Position numbers and translations under genes: made by a program
Source of the DNA: CAVVFX01 sp963747535
Lineage (GTDB): Bacteria; Acidobacteriota; Terriglobia; Bryobacterales; Bryobacteraceae
NCBI GenBank assembly: GCA_963747535.1
Contig: CAVVFX010000015.1
Location: 133,995 to 197,994, forward strand
Direction of reading: 5' to 3'
DNA length: 64,000 nucleotides
Notes under the pieces: generated by a model
The model's input: the letters and a program-made list of their open reading frames with translations, nothing else
Told to the model about the DNA's origin: nothing
Databases searched by the model: none
In this document: positions 18,801 to 25,554 of the stretch, piece by piece
How the letters are laid out: each line of letters starts with the position of its first letter
Position numbering within the stretch: position 1 is the stretch's first letter

Positions 18801-18912
18801 AATGGGCGCCGAAGTCGAGTTGTCGATCCCCGGCCACATCGCCTTCCGCGTTGTGGCACCGAATCAACCGCGGCGATGGTTCGCTAACCGGCACGCCAGG
18901 CGAGATAAATAA
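15850..18912 (+). CDS. Periplasmic beta-propeller sensor histidine kinase (Reg_prop, Y_Y_Y, HisKA_3)
   Basis: About 1020 residues. The start is uncertain: ATG 15850 is used, but TTG 15868, preceded by GAGG at good spacing, gives a more typical signal peptide; both overlap the previous gene. About a dozen propeller blades follow, with repeated WIGTDAGLVRFDG-like strands. Next come a Y_Y_Y Ig-like domain (about 680-750), one membrane helix (about 765-785), a dimerisation helix with the phospho-acceptor His in QELHDTLLQG, and an ATPase domain with N-box (REAVINAFRHA) and G-box (VRDNGLGID). This class senses polymer-derived or surface signals. The NarL regulator at 13953-14582 is a likely partner. 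Confidence 0.88.
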   Translation: MGPRSLLKSLSTFRSAPVLAAVAMVCLAGSACALDPGRAMSQYVRHRWGPENGFPAGPVSAITQTTDGYLWIGTDAGLVRFDGSTFNLVRDSGPAGYSIDRILGLTADRDGNLWVRIPEPTLLRYRDGAFTYSSPDPHYEARVTATTRTHDGELLLASRRNGAEVLRASKFETLATAAALPRSPVTSIAETATDDVWLGTRDEGLIHLHGQQVSTIRKGLADLAINCLLPAGNGGLWIGTNRGMFRLSDLEITQSGVPSTLIHEGVLAMTRDRDSNIWIGTAELGLLRLNAKGLASFAEPDRVPGGAATAVFEDREGNLWTGTANGIERLSEGAFVTWAAPQELPPENDGPIYADSRGRIWWGPDTGGLYWLSDGKIGRVTEAGLGEDVVYSIAGSEGELWLGRQHGGLTHLQPEGGSFQAETYTQREGLAQNSISAVHRARDGTVWAGTLNAGVSRIRGREFKTFTSQNGLAADTVTSIFEGSDGTMWFGTAGGLSRFAGDRWQSYGLQDGLPSENVNCLIEDSAGVLWVGTLSGIAVVRSGHISRPLRLPPALREEIFGLAEDRTGSLWVATSNHILRVVRAKLLDGTLADGDLREYGLTDGLPGVRGVKRHRPVAVDPVGRVWMSMPRGISVIDPARVTGNSVPTIVHVRGVSADNSPLNLGGKPHIPAGSRTIVIGYAGLNLSAPDRIRYKTKLDGSDHGWNSPVAANEAVYTNLGPGSYRFHVLASDPDGVWNGAEATLAFEFDPAFWQTWWFRLGAALASAFAIVALYRSRLRRLTEQLSSRFEERLAERTRIAQELHDTLLQGVLSASLQLHLVADRLPPDSKVGDRVNRILQLMAQVVSEGRNAVKGLRLAPTESLDIEQEFSRIQGELGIGDGEEVAFRVIVEGSRRPLHPILRDEALRIGREAVINAFRHAHATSIEVELEYAARQFRVLVRDNGLGIDPEVLRSGREGHWGLPGMRERADQIGARLRVRSRDKMGAEVELSIPGHIAFRVVAPNQPRRWFANRHARRDK

Positions 18913-19111
18913 GTGACGACAGCCGCGGCATCAGAGTAGCTTGCGTTAACCCTAATGCTGGTCACTTAACGGATGGAGCCCTCAAAAGTCCCGGTGCGTG
19001 CCCACGGAAACGAAGGAAAGAGCGGCCAAAGACTTCCATATTGTACTTCCACCGGTAGGCGTTACACGGCCAAAAGCCGCATTGCGCGGACTACCGGCTA
19101 CAAGATGACTT

Positions 19112-19327
19112 GTGGAGAACTGGAGAGAGCACATAGCGGTCGGTCCAAATGTGTGCCACGGCAAAGCAGGCATCCGAGGGACCAGAATCATGGTGTCTGT
19201 CATCCTCGACAACATTGCTGCCCACATGGACCGTGCTGAAATCTTCGTGGCAGAATTTTTTTCGACCGGGCTTGACTTGTCTAAGACTGAAGGGTTGAGA
19301 CTGAGGGAAGAGCGATGCTTTCAGTAA
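19112..19327 (+). pseudogene. Truncated DUF433-like antitoxin remnant
   Basis: The 71-residue frame from GTG 19112 begins like DUF433 proteins, a family often found as VapB-type antitoxins: NVCHGKAGIRGTRIMVSVILDNIAAHM. After about residue 44 the similarity stops. The usual YP-X-L and AALAYAAE helix is missing, and the frame runs into the merR promoter and start. No toxin gene is alongside. I read it as a decayed remnant. Confidence 0.45.
19272..19302 (+). promoter_or_regulatory. MerR-type promoter with 19-bp spacer
   Basis: TTGACT (19272-19277), a 19-bp spacer and GAGACT (19297-19302) precede merR by 12 nt. Over-long 19-bp spacing is the hallmark of promoters that MerR regulators untwist, and the AAGGGTTGAGACT end resembles known operators. 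Autoregulation is likely. Confidence 0.55.
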
Positions 19328-19845
19328 CGCAACTTGCGCGCGCCTGCGGCTTGAGCCGCACCACCGTGTTGTATTACGAGTCCTTAGGGCTGCTACCCGC
19401 CCCGCCGCGCAGCCAGGGCAACTACCGGCAGTTTGGCGAAGAACACTTGAGCCGTCTGCGACAGATCTGTTGCTACCGGAGCGCCGGTCTGAAATTGGCG
19501 GACGTTCGAACTCTTCTCGCCGAGCCAAAACGGGCGGAGGCAACCGCAGTCCTCAAACGACGACTGGCGGAGATCGGAGTAGAGGTCGAGCGGCTCAAGG
19601 AGCACCAGCGCGCCATTTTTCGCTTGCTGGAGCACCGAACTACCTTCGTCAGGAGAAAAGACATGAACAAGGAGAAGTGGGTTGCCATCATGAAGGCCGC
19701 GGGCTTCGCGGACGACGACATGCGAAAGTGGCACAGGGAATTCGAGCGGGCGGCGCCTGAGGACCACCAGGAATTCCTGGAGTATCTGAAGATTCCGAAG
19801 CCGGAGATTGAGCGGATCCGGGCCTGGTCGAGGGACGCAGCCTAG
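19315..19845 (+). CDS. MerR-family transcriptional regulator
   Basis: 176 residues. The N-terminal winged helix-turn-helix is typical (MLSVTQLARACGLSRTTVLYYESLGLLP, then GNYRQFGEEHLSRLRQI). A dimerisation helix follows (about 85-115), then a C-terminal helical region (WVAIMKAAGFADDDMRKWHREFE) that resembles a TipA-like ligand-binding segment rather than a metal-binding loop. No paired cysteines of the metal-sensing type are in the C-terminal part; the only cysteines are in the DNA-binding domain. It is preceded by a 19-bp-spaced promoter and probably controls itself. No effector gene is adjacent on the same strand. Confidence 0.85.
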   Translation: MLSVTQLARACGLSRTTVLYYESLGLLPAPPRSQGNYRQFGEEHLSRLRQICCYRSAGLKLADVRTLLAEPKRAEATAVLKRRLAEIGVEVERLKEHQRAIFRLLEHRTTFVRRKDMNKEKWVAIMKAAGFADDDMRKWHREFERAAPEDHQEFLEYLKIPKPEIERIRAWSRDAA

Positions 19846-19945
19846 TCTAGAAAGTCTCTCCACCGCGCGAGAGCAGGCGAAGCAAGCTGGCCTTGGGCCT
19901 GCGTCGACTTCTGCCACTGTGCTGGTACCTACTTGCAAAAATTGC

Positions 19946-20018
19946 CATTACGGAAACCGCTTGCTTAACGGGCGCGGCTCAGCAACGACTTCCGACCCGC
20001 GACCGTCAGGGGGTGGTT
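19946..20018 (+). repeat. 73-bp dispersed repeat, copy 1
   Basis: This 73-bp block (beginning CATTACGGAAACCGCTTGCT and ending CGACCGTCAGGGGGTGGTT) aligns without gaps to 55216-55288. The most conserved part is GACCCGCGACCGTCAGGG. Fragments lie at 13898-13919 and 41451-41470. It is between the merR gene and the 3' end of the DUF1501 gene. Confidence 0.8.
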
Positions 20019-20046
20019 ACGTGAACTTTTGCGACGTGGCACTAGA

Positions 20047-21492
20047 TCAGACGAACAACTTATCGATCACCTGGCCCGCCACATCGGTCAAACGAAAATT
20101 GCGTCCCTGGAACCGGAATGTCAGCTTAGTGTGCTCCAGGCCTAACAAATGCAGCATCGTCGCGTGCAGGTCGTGAACGTCCATGCGGTCGCCGGTCGGA
20201 GAGAACCCGAACTCATCCGTGGACCCAATCGTCATTCCAGGCTTGACCCCGCCGCCGGCCATCCACAACGTGTACGCATCGATGTGATGATTGCGGCCCG
20301 CCTTGCCCGACTCGCGCACCTCACCCATCGGGGTGCGCCCGAACTCACCACCCCAGACCACCAGGGTATTTTCGAGGAGACCGCGCTGCTTCAGATCGCG
20401 GATCAGCGCGGCGGTCGGCTGATCGATCTCGCGCGTCACCTGATCGAGCGGCTGCCCCAAGTCCGCATGGTGATCCCAATCGGTGTGATAAAGCTGCACG
20501 AAGCGCACTCCGCGCTCCACCAGGCGCCGGGCCAGCAGGCAATTGTTGGCATAACTCGCCTTTCCCGGCTCGACGCCGTACATGTCGAGAGTTTGCTTCG
20601 ACTCCTTGGCGAAATCGATCAGTTCCGGGCCGCTCGTCTGCATCCGGTACGCCATCTCGTAAGAAGAAATGCGCGTCATGATCTCGGGATCACCCGATTC
20701 CGCGAGTTCTGCGAGGTTCAGATCGCGAATGGTCTGAATGGTCTCCTGCTGTTGCTCGGTCGAGATCCCCTTCGGACGGGAGAGATCGAGGATCGGATCG
20801 CCGCCCGAGCGGAACGGAACCCCCTGATAAGACGTCGGAAGAAATCCGCCGGACCACAAGGCGGCGCCGCCGCGTGGGCCGCGCGGACCCGATTGCAGCA
20901 CGACAAAACCCGGCAGATCCGCCGACTCGCTCCCGATCCCGTACGTGATCCACGAACCCATGCTCGGACGCCCGAAACGCGTCGATCCAGTATTGATGAA
21001 GCACTTCGCAGGGCCGTGATTAAAGTTTTCGGCCGCCACGCCTTTCAGGAACGTGATATCGTCCGCGACACCCGCGATGTGCGGCAGTAGCTCGGAAAGC
21101 CACGCGCCAGACTGGCCATATTGTTTGAACGCCCGCGTGGTACCGAGCAACTTCGGGCGTTCTTTCGCGAATGTGTCCATGAAAGCGAATCGTTTGCCCG
21201 CCATGAGCGAGTCCGGAACGGGCTGATTGTGATATTTCTGCAGTTGCGGTTTGTAATCGTAGAGTTCGAGCTGGCTGGGCGCTCCCGCCATAAACAAGTA
21301 GATGACGTTCTTCGCCTTCGCCGGAAAGTTGCCCGGCTTCGGCTGCATCGGGTTGTTCGATTTCGCTGCATCAGCCCGCACGATCCCGTCGGACAGTAAC
21401 GAGAGAAGTCCGAGTTTGCCAAGCCCGAGTCCGCATCGGGCGAAGAAATGTCTGCGCGTTTCGGCTTGCAGTAAGAGCTCTTCCTGGGTCAT
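20047..21492 (-). CDS. DUF1501 (sulfatase-fold) exported protein
   Basis: 481 residues. The start (ETRRHFFARCGLGLGKLGLLSLL) is a Tat-like signal with twin arginines. The body has DUF1501 hallmarks: KNVIYLFMAGAPSQLELYDYKP, FINTGSTRFGRPSMGSW, RFVQLYHTDWDHH, VVWGGEFGRTPM, GRNHHIDAYTLWMAGGGVK and DLHATMLHLLG. The fold is related to alkaline phosphatase/sulfatases. In planctomycetes and acidobacteria these genes travel with PSD1 cytochromes, as here (3 nt apart). Function is undefined; degradation of complex polysaccharides has been proposed. Confidence 0.92.
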   Translation of the reverse strand: MTQEELLLQAETRRHFFARCGLGLGKLGLLSLLSDGIVRADAAKSNNPMQPKPGNFPAKAKNVIYLFMAGAPSQLELYDYKPQLQKYHNQPVPDSLMAGKRFAFMDTFAKERPKLLGTTRAFKQYGQSGAWLSELLPHIAGVADDITFLKGVAAENFNHGPAKCFINTGSTRFGRPSMGSWITYGIGSESADLPGFVVLQSGPRGPRGGAALWSGGFLPTSYQGVPFRSGGDPILDLSRPKGISTEQQQETIQTIRDLNLAELAESGDPEIMTRISSYEMAYRMQTSGPELIDFAKESKQTLDMYGVEPGKASYANNCLLARRLVERGVRFVQLYHTDWDHHADLGQPLDQVTREIDQPTAALIRDLKQRGLLENTLVVWGGEFGRTPMGEVRESGKAGRNHHIDAYTLWMAGGGVKPGMTIGSTDEFGFSPTGDRMDVHDLHATMLHLLGLEHTKLTFRFQGRNFRLTDVAGQVIDKLFV

Positions 21493-21495
21493 GTC

Positions 21496-23928
21496 TTATT
21501 CCCTCGTCAAAAAATCATCGGTATTGAGCAGCACTCGTGCCACTCCGGTCCATGCCGCTTCGAGCGATAGATCTTTCGGCAGCATCGCGGCCAGTTTGGC
21601 GGGTGGCGGATTTACCGGCGTACCATCGGGCAGGAACTTGCCACCCTTGTAAATCAGCTCGATCGCCAGTGACGGGTTGGTTTTGTAATCGTCGATCTGG
21701 CGTGCCAGAAACTTCGTGATCCGTTCCTCTTCCTCACCTCCAGGCGCCCGTCCGATCACCAGCAGGAATGCGTAGCGTATACGTTCTGGGGTTTCGCCGG
21801 GCGCTTCTTTGATCACCCGCGCGGCGAGTCCTTCAGCGAACTCCGTGAACGTCTCATCATTCAATGTGGAGAGCGCCTGCAACGGAGTATCGGACCGGGC
21901 GCGCCGTGTACATGCCTGCGTCGCGTCGGGCGCATCGAACACGACCAGTCCCGGAAAGGCTGCCGACCGCCGGAAGAAGGTGTAGATACCCCTACGGTAA
22001 CGGTCCGGACCGGTTGCGGTTGGCCAGGCGCCTGACACTTGCGTCACGGACATCGCCCCTTCGGGAATCGGCGGATAAACGCTCGGGCCACCGATTTTGT
22101 CTGTCAACAGGCCGCTTACGGAAAGGGCCGAGTCACGGATAATCTCGGCATCGAGCCGCAAACGGTTCTGCCGCGCCAGTAGTTTGTTATATGGATCGAC
22201 CTCGTCGAGGTCAGGACGCTGCTTCGACGACTGGCGGTAAACGGCTGACGTCACAATCAGCCGGTGGATGGCCTTCTGGCTCCATTTTGCCCGCATGAAT
22301 TCGCTCGCCAGCCAGTCGAGCAACTCGGGATGCGAAGGCTTCGCGCCTTGTGCGCCGAAATCGTTTTCCGTTTCGACTAGACCTTTGCCGAAATACTCCT
22401 GCCAAATGCGGTTCACCGTGACCCGCGCGGTGAGCGGATTCCGCTCGTCAACCAGCCACTTGGCGAAATCGAGCCGGGTGTTCGCTTCCGCCGGCAACTG
22501 CGGCAGCACGGCGGGAATCCCAGGTTTCACCGCCATGCCCTTCCGGGTGAAATCGCCTCCCAAATGGATGTAGGCCTCGCGTGGTTGCGGCAATTCCCGC
22601 ATTACCAGAGCCGTTGTCAGCTTCGGCTCATGCGCCCGCAATTCGCGAAGATTCTTCACTCGCTCGATAAGTTCCGGATCCGTCGACGGATCCGGATCGC
22701 CTGGCTTTCGCGGACGCGCGGCTAACTCGCGCACATACGCAACCAGTTCTTTACTTAACGCCGACCACTGAGCGTCGAAGGCCTTCTTCCTCGCGATTTC
22801 TTCCGGCGTCGGCACCGGCAGAATCGGACGATTGAAATCGTACCTCTCGGCCTCCGACGTAATCTCGTCGCTATTGTTGAAGTACGCGACCAGCTGATAG
22901 AACTCTTTCTGGGAAATCGGGTCGAACTTGTGGTCATGGCAGCGGGCGCAGCCGACCGTCAATCCCAGGAATGCCGCTCCGGCGGTTGAGACGCGGTCCA
23001 CTACCGCTTCCACGCGATACTGCTCGAAGTCAATGCCACCTTCGAAATTGCTGGGAGTGTTCCGGTTGAAGCCCGTTGCGACCAACTGATCCGTAGTCGG
23101 ATTCGGCAGCATGTCGCCGGCAACCTGCTCGATCACGAAGCGGTCAAACGGCATGTCGCTGTTGATCGCGTTGATGACCCAATCGCGATACCTCCACATG
23201 GTACGAGGCGCGTCGATGGTATATCCGTCCGAGTCGGCGTATCGCGCCACGTCGAGCCAATGCCGGCCCCAACGCTCGCCGTAATGCGGCGATGCCAGAA
23301 GGCGATCCACCACACGCTCGTAAGCATCCGGCCGCGAATCGGCCAGGAAGTCACGGGTCTCTTCCGGCGAAGGCAGGACCCCGGTCAAATCCAAACTCAC
23401 ACGGCGCAGCAACGTCGCGCGCGAAGCCTCCGGCGACGGCGTCGACTTCTCTTTTTCGAGGCGCGCCAGAATGAACTGGTCAACCGGATTCCGTACCCAG
23501 TCCATCCTCGAAACAGCCGGTGGCTCCCAATGCTTGACGGGCTGAAACGCCCACCAGTCCGCCCCCTTTCGCTTCGACGTCCCGGCCGCGGCATCTTTCC
23601 CCCACAACGCGCCATCCGCGATCCACTTTCGAATGACCTCGATCTGGTCGGGTGGCAGCTTACGCCCGGGCGGCATTTTGAGATCGCCCGATTGCTCCAC
23701 CGCACGCAGCAGCAGGCTCTCCGACGGACTTCCCGGTTTCACCGCGGCGCCACGGTTGCCTCCGGCCAGAATTGTTTCCCGGCTGGTCATCGTGAGGCCG
23801 CTCGACTTTGCGGAATCGTTATGACACGGCGCGCAATTCGCTTTCAGCACCGCCTGAACGGCGCCGTCCTGAGCCCGTGCCGGCAATGTGAGAATCAACG
23901 CGGCTACGAACACACCTGGACCACGCAT
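21496..23928 (-). CDS. PSD1 (DUF1549/DUF1553) cytochrome c-type exported protein
   Basis: 810 residues with a signal peptide (about 1-20). An N-terminal planctomycete-type cytochrome c domain carries a heme motif CAPCH. The DUF1549 domain (about 120-330) has the second CXXCH in GCARCHDHKFDPI, typical of the family. DUF1553 (about 470-760) includes RVTVNRIWQEYFGKGLVETENDFG, SHPELLDWLA and RARSDTPLQALSTLND. It is the first gene of a two-gene operon with DUF1501. An extracytoplasmic redox role linked to polymer degradation is the usual proposal, not proven. Confidence 0.93.
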   Translation of the reverse strand: MRGPGVFVAALILTLPARAQDGAVQAVLKANCAPCHNDSAKSSGLTMTSRETILAGGNRGAAVKPGSPSESLLLRAVEQSGDLKMPPGRKLPPDQIEVIRKWIADGALWGKDAAAGTSKRKGADWWAFQPVKHWEPPAVSRMDWVRNPVDQFILARLEKEKSTPSPEASRATLLRRVSLDLTGVLPSPEETRDFLADSRPDAYERVVDRLLASPHYGERWGRHWLDVARYADSDGYTIDAPRTMWRYRDWVINAINSDMPFDRFVIEQVAGDMLPNPTTDQLVATGFNRNTPSNFEGGIDFEQYRVEAVVDRVSTAGAAFLGLTVGCARCHDHKFDPISQKEFYQLVAYFNNSDEITSEAERYDFNRPILPVPTPEEIARKKAFDAQWSALSKELVAYVRELAARPRKPGDPDPSTDPELIERVKNLRELRAHEPKLTTALVMRELPQPREAYIHLGGDFTRKGMAVKPGIPAVLPQLPAEANTRLDFAKWLVDERNPLTARVTVNRIWQEYFGKGLVETENDFGAQGAKPSHPELLDWLASEFMRAKWSQKAIHRLIVTSAVYRQSSKQRPDLDEVDPYNKLLARQNRLRLDAEIIRDSALSVSGLLTDKIGGPSVYPPIPEGAMSVTQVSGAWPTATGPDRYRRGIYTFFRRSAAFPGLVVFDAPDATQACTRRARSDTPLQALSTLNDETFTEFAEGLAARVIKEAPGETPERIRYAFLLVIGRAPGGEEEERITKFLARQIDDYKTNPSLAIELIYKGGKFLPDGTPVNPPPAKLAAMLPKDLSLEAAWTGVARVLLNTDDFLTRE

Positions 23929-23967
23929 GATTTTTAACTTATCAAATCCTGCGCTCGTCCGTCGTCC

Positions 23968-24447
23968 TCAGATGGGGCTGCCCGAAACGCGGGAGTGAAG
24001 CAGTACATTCCGCGTACGATCAAAGTCTTGCAATGACGATCGGATGTCGCTCGCGAGGAAGGGCTTCTGCAGAAAGATGGCAGCCCCTAATTCTGGCGGC
24101 AGTAACCCGCTTCGAACCAGATGCTCGTACGGATATCCTGATGTAAAAATAACTCTTATTCCGGGGCAAATCCGCTGCAGCATTTGCGCCGTCTGAAAAC
24201 CGCTGGATTTGCCGGGCCTGACATCCACAATCAGCGCGAATATCGCATTGTGTTCGCGACGGCATCGTTCAATGGCCTGGTCCGTATTCGCGGCCAGGAG
24301 AGGGTCGTAATCGTAAGCACGAAGAATCATTTGCAGGCAATCGGAAACGACGTCGTGGTCTTCAACGATCAGGACTTTCGGGAAAATCCCATTTCTTCCC
24401 ACGGTTTCCTCGCGAGCGTTAGTTTTAAATGAGGAATTAAACTGCAT
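23968..24447 (-). CDS. Stand-alone receiver-domain response regulator
   Basis: 159 residues from ATG 24447, chosen because AAGGAG lies 6 nt before it; a longer frame to 24522 has no such site. The receiver domain begins with KVLIVEDHDVVSDCLQMIL and has the phospho-Asp in ALIVDVRPGKSSGF, then FTSGYPYE and the conserved Lys in FLQKPF. The residue after the DV pair is Arg where hydrophobic residues are more usual. There is no output domain, so it would act by protein-protein contact. No kinase gene is adjacent. Confidence 0.82.
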   Translation of the reverse strand: MQFNSSFKTNAREETVGRNGIFPKVLIVEDHDVVSDCLQMILRAYDYDPLLAANTDQAIERCRREHNAIFALIVDVRPGKSSGFQTAQMLQRICPGIRVIFTSGYPYEHLVRSGLLPPELGAAIFLQKPFLASDIRSSLQDFDRTRNVLLHSRVSGSPI

Positions 24448-24643
24448 TTTGGCTCCTTGCCAGGTCTGTCGATTCGCATACGTATAACGCAGTCGGGCAC
24501 CCAAAATAGGAAGTAACGCCAAACCTTCCGTATGTATTTGCCTTCACAGGTGCGACCGATTTGGTGGTCGGGTTGCCTCCGAAATGCCACACTATCCAAA
24601 TTGCATCTATATCTATCCATTTGGGTGGTGAGAGTGGTTTTGG

Positions 24644-24688
24644 AACCTTTACCTTGGTATATATAAAACCTTTACCTTGGTATATATA
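24644..24688. repeat. Two tandem copies of a 22-bp unit (period 23)
   Basis: AACCTTTACCTTGGTATATATA occupies 24644-24665 and again 24667-24688, identical, separated by one A. It is much more AT-rich than its surroundings. It sits in the gap between the receiver gene and the outer-membrane protein gene. It could be a duplicated operator or simply a recent tandem duplication. Confidence 0.75.
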
Positions 24689-24759
24689 GCGATGGCCGCG
24701 GTACTTATTTCAGATGCTGCGGCGCCCGGCAGTGGAAGGATTGGCTCCCAACCGGCCTT

Positions 24760-25545
24760 TTATGGCCCATTGCCGGCTGAGGGCTTGTGCCAGTCCCATT
24801 CGAGGCGGGTTTTGAGGACCAGGCCCGGACCGCTCGGCCCGAGATCGAAGCCGGCTCCGAGATTGAGGCTGAAGACCGGCGTCGAATTCCAGTCGCCGCC
24901 GAGAAACAGCTGGTGGACTTCCGGTTGCGCACGAGGACGGACATTCAGGCTCTCTATCTCTCCGTAATATTCGACCGATGGCGAAAACTTCCGGCGCTTG
25001 AGCCGCAGGAGCATAGCCGGCTCGGAATTCCAGCCGCGCCGCGTTCCGGGTCCGTGTAGCGCACGCTCAAATACCGGATTGAAGACGATCTGCCAGCGGG
25101 AAAATTCGCGGTCGAGAATCGGACGCAGTTCGGCGCGCCGCGAGTTCTCTTCATAACGGGTGTTCTGAAAGGAAAATTCCGCCACAAACCCCAGACGAAA
25201 CGGCAGACGCCACGACTCGGGTGCATAGAAGTGCGGCAGCACGCGCCAGCCTGCGAACTGGGGATTGTAACCCGGCTCCCAGGCGCTCAGGAACATGAAC
25301 CCGACTGCGAAATTATCGGACACCCCCAAGGTCGGTTCCAGTGTGAGATGTGTCTGCTGGCTGGTGGGCAGCAGAGAACCATCGCGCATGGACGTCCCCT
25401 GTGCCATGACGTTCACGTGCGCTTCCAGGCTGTACTCTTCCCAGGACAACGGCTCATATTCATATACGTGGATTTCAAATGGATCTTGCGCCGATGCTCT
25501 CGATAAACAGCAGAACCCGGCGAGCAGCAAAATCTGGCCTCGCAT
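24760..25545 (-). CDS. Predicted outer-membrane beta-barrel protein
   Basis: 261 residues with a signal peptide (about 1-19, ending SRASAQ). The rest alternates hydrophobic and polar residues in short strands with aromatic girdles, such as NFAVGFMFLSAWEPGY, FRLGFVAEFSFQNTRY and SPSVEYYGEIESLN. This pattern suits a barrel of 10-14 strands. I do not recognise a specific family. It follows the GH106-like gene by 9 nt and is likely its operon partner, perhaps forming a pore for released sugars; this is inference. Confidence 0.65.
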   Translation of the reverse strand: MRGQILLLAGFCCLSRASAQDPFEIHVYEYEPLSWEEYSLEAHVNVMAQGTSMRDGSLLPTSQQTHLTLEPTLGVSDNFAVGFMFLSAWEPGYNPQFAGWRVLPHFYAPESWRLPFRLGFVAEFSFQNTRYEENSRRAELRPILDREFSRWQIVFNPVFERALHGPGTRRGWNSEPAMLLRLKRRKFSPSVEYYGEIESLNVRPRAQPEVHQLFLGGDWNSTPVFSLNLGAGFDLGPSGPGLVLKTRLEWDWHKPSAGNGP

Positions 25546-25554
25546 GGCGGAAAG

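Noticed and set aside
24677..24967. Plus-strand ORF starting in the tandem repeat
   Set aside because: It is the antisense shadow of the outer-membrane protein gene at 24760-25545.
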